Assembly (NCBI GenBank): GCA_027349605.1
Contig: DAIEMM010000212.1
Location: forward strand, 1 to 6,485
Direction: 5' to 3'
Source: Anaeromyxobacteraceae bacterium
GTDB taxonomy: Bacteria; Myxococcota; Myxococcia; Myxococcales; Anaeromyxobacteraceae
Length of the DNA: 6,485 bases
This document shows positions 5,608-6,485 of the stretch, one piece after another. The notes beneath the pieces were generated by a model that saw only the letters and a list, made by a program, of their open reading frames with translations, had not been told where the DNA came from and did no database searches. A program made the position numbers and the translations under genes. The stretch's first letter is position 1. Every line of letters begins with the position of its first letter.

Positions 5608-6485
5608 ATGGACCGCAACCTGGCGCTGGAAGGCGTGCGCATCACCGAGGCGGCCGCGCTGGCGTCCGCCCGGCTGATGGGCCGCGGGGATCACAACGCC
5701 GCGGACCATGCAGCCACCGAGGCCATGCGAGGGGCCTTCAACGACCTGGACGTGAACGGCGAGGTGGTGATCGGCGAGGGGGAGAGGGACGAGGCCCCCA
5801 TGCTCTACATCGGGGAGCACGTCGGTCGTGCCGGGCCCGGCGCCATGGAGGTGGAGATCGCCGTCGACCCGCTGGAGGGGACGAATCTCTGCGCCACCGG
5901 GGCCGCCAACGCCATCAGCGTCATCGCCATGGGTCCCAAGGGGTCGCTCCTGCGGGCGCCCGACACCTACATGGAGAAGATCGCGGTGGGCCCGGGGGCC
6001 CGCGGCGTGGTGGACCTGGGCCGGCCGGCGGCCACCAACCTGCGCGCGGTGGCCGACGCCCTCGGGAAGTACGTCGAGGACCTCACCGTGGTCATCCTCG
6101 ACCGCCCCCGCCACGAGCGGCTCATCCGGGAGGTCCGGGAGGCCGGGGCACGCATCCGTCTCATCGGCGACGGCGACGTCTCGGCGGCCATCAACACCTG
6201 CCTGCCCGACACCGGCATCGACATGCTCATCGGCATCGGGGGGGCTCCCGAGGGGGTCATCAGCGCCGCCGCCCTGCGCTGCATGGGGGGCGACATGCAG
6301 GGGAAGCTCCGCTACCGCAACGACGCCGAGCGGGAACGGGCCCGGGCCATGGGGATCGACGACGCGGAGAAGGTGTTCCGCATCGACGAGATGGCCCGCG
6401 GGGACGTCATGTTCGCCTCCACCGGCGTCACCAACGGCGACTTCCTCAAGGGCGTACGCTTCACCGGCGACGGGGCGCGCACCCA
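5608..6485 (+). CDS. glpX: Class II fructose-1,6-bisphosphatase GlpX (C-terminus cut off by the window)
   Basis: 292 residues are visible before the frame runs off the right edge. E. coli GlpX has about 336, but this protein is shorter internally, so roughly 30-40 residues are probably missing. It hydrolyses fructose 1,6-bisphosphate to fructose 6-phosphate, the gluconeogenic step, with divalent metal. The metal ligands known from E. coli GlpX are all present: Asp33 (GDHNAADHAA), Glu57 (IGEGERDEAPMLYIGE), Asp87 and Glu90 (AVDPLEGT, offset by two residues) and Glu215 (GIGGAPEGVISAA). Substrate-binding Tyr121 (DTYMEK), RPRH (166-169) and DGD (188-190) are also recognisable. The segment between GDM and AMG (about 233-249) is about 13 residues shorter than my recollection of E. 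coli GlpX. The gene follows the thioesterase by 16 nt. Assignment to GlpX rather than to the unrelated class I Fbp is clear. Confidence 0.97.
   Translation, partial: MDRNLALEGVRITEAAALASARLMGRGDHNAADHAATEAMRGAFNDLDVNGEVVIGEGERDEAPMLYIGEHVGRAGPGAMEVEIAVDPLEGTNLCATGAANAISVIAMGPKGSLLRAPDTYMEKIAVGPGARGVVDLGRPAATNLRAVADALGKYVEDLTVVILDRPRHERLIREVREAGARIRLIGDGDVSAAINTCLPDTGIDMLIGIGGAPEGVISAAALRCMGGDMQGKLRYRNDAERERARAMGIDDAEKVFRIDEMARGDVMFASTGVTNGDFLKGVRFTGDGART

Overview
The window is about 70% or more G+C, with strong GC3 bias, and is densely coded. One gene on the minus strand runs off the left edge. Six plus-strand genes follow, and the last runs off the right edge. The high GC, the hom / hot-dog thioesterase / glpX gene order and the HARE-HTH protein with an arginine-rich tail suggest a deltaproteobacterium-like organism (Myxococcota or a relative). 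That placement is inference from gene content; the window has no rRNA or other marker to settle it.

Layout. (1) 1-422, minus strand: N-terminal 140 residues of an unrecognised protein with a good ribosome-binding site. (2) 423-562: a 140-bp divergent intergenic region. It carries a TTGACA box, a weak -10 and a perfect 7-bp GC inverted repeat in the predicted leader of the plus-strand genes. (3) 563-2299: a 578-residue protein with an N-terminal HARE-HTH domain, a probable second winged helix, an Mrr-like nuclease domain that lacks its catalytic residues, and a long charged tail with ten consecutive arginines. (4) 2326-3216: a predicted lipoprotein with about four C-terminal HEAT repeats. (5) 3249-3869: a second predicted lipoprotein of unknown function. 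(6) 3866-5182: homoserine dehydrogenase with a C-terminal ACT domain. (7) 5187-5591: a YbgC/4HBT-type thioesterase. (8) 5608-6485: class II fructose-1,6-bisphosphatase GlpX, missing its C-terminus.

The six plus-strand genes are separated by 26 nt, 32 nt, a 4-nt ATGA overlap, 4 nt and 16 nt, and I see no terminator between them. They are therefore likely one transcription unit, possibly driven from the promoter near 477-505. The last three are housekeeping metabolic genes: threonine/methionine/isoleucine precursor synthesis, acyl-CoA thioester hydrolysis and gluconeogenesis. The first three are a putative nucleic-acid-binding protein and two envelope lipoproteins with no evident metabolic link to them.

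I see no mobile element, CRISPR array, tRNA, rRNA or clear defence island. The most interesting item is the HARE / catalytically dead Mrr-like / polyarginine protein with its hairpin-containing leader. The two lipoproteins, one translationally coupled to homoserine dehydrogenase, come next.
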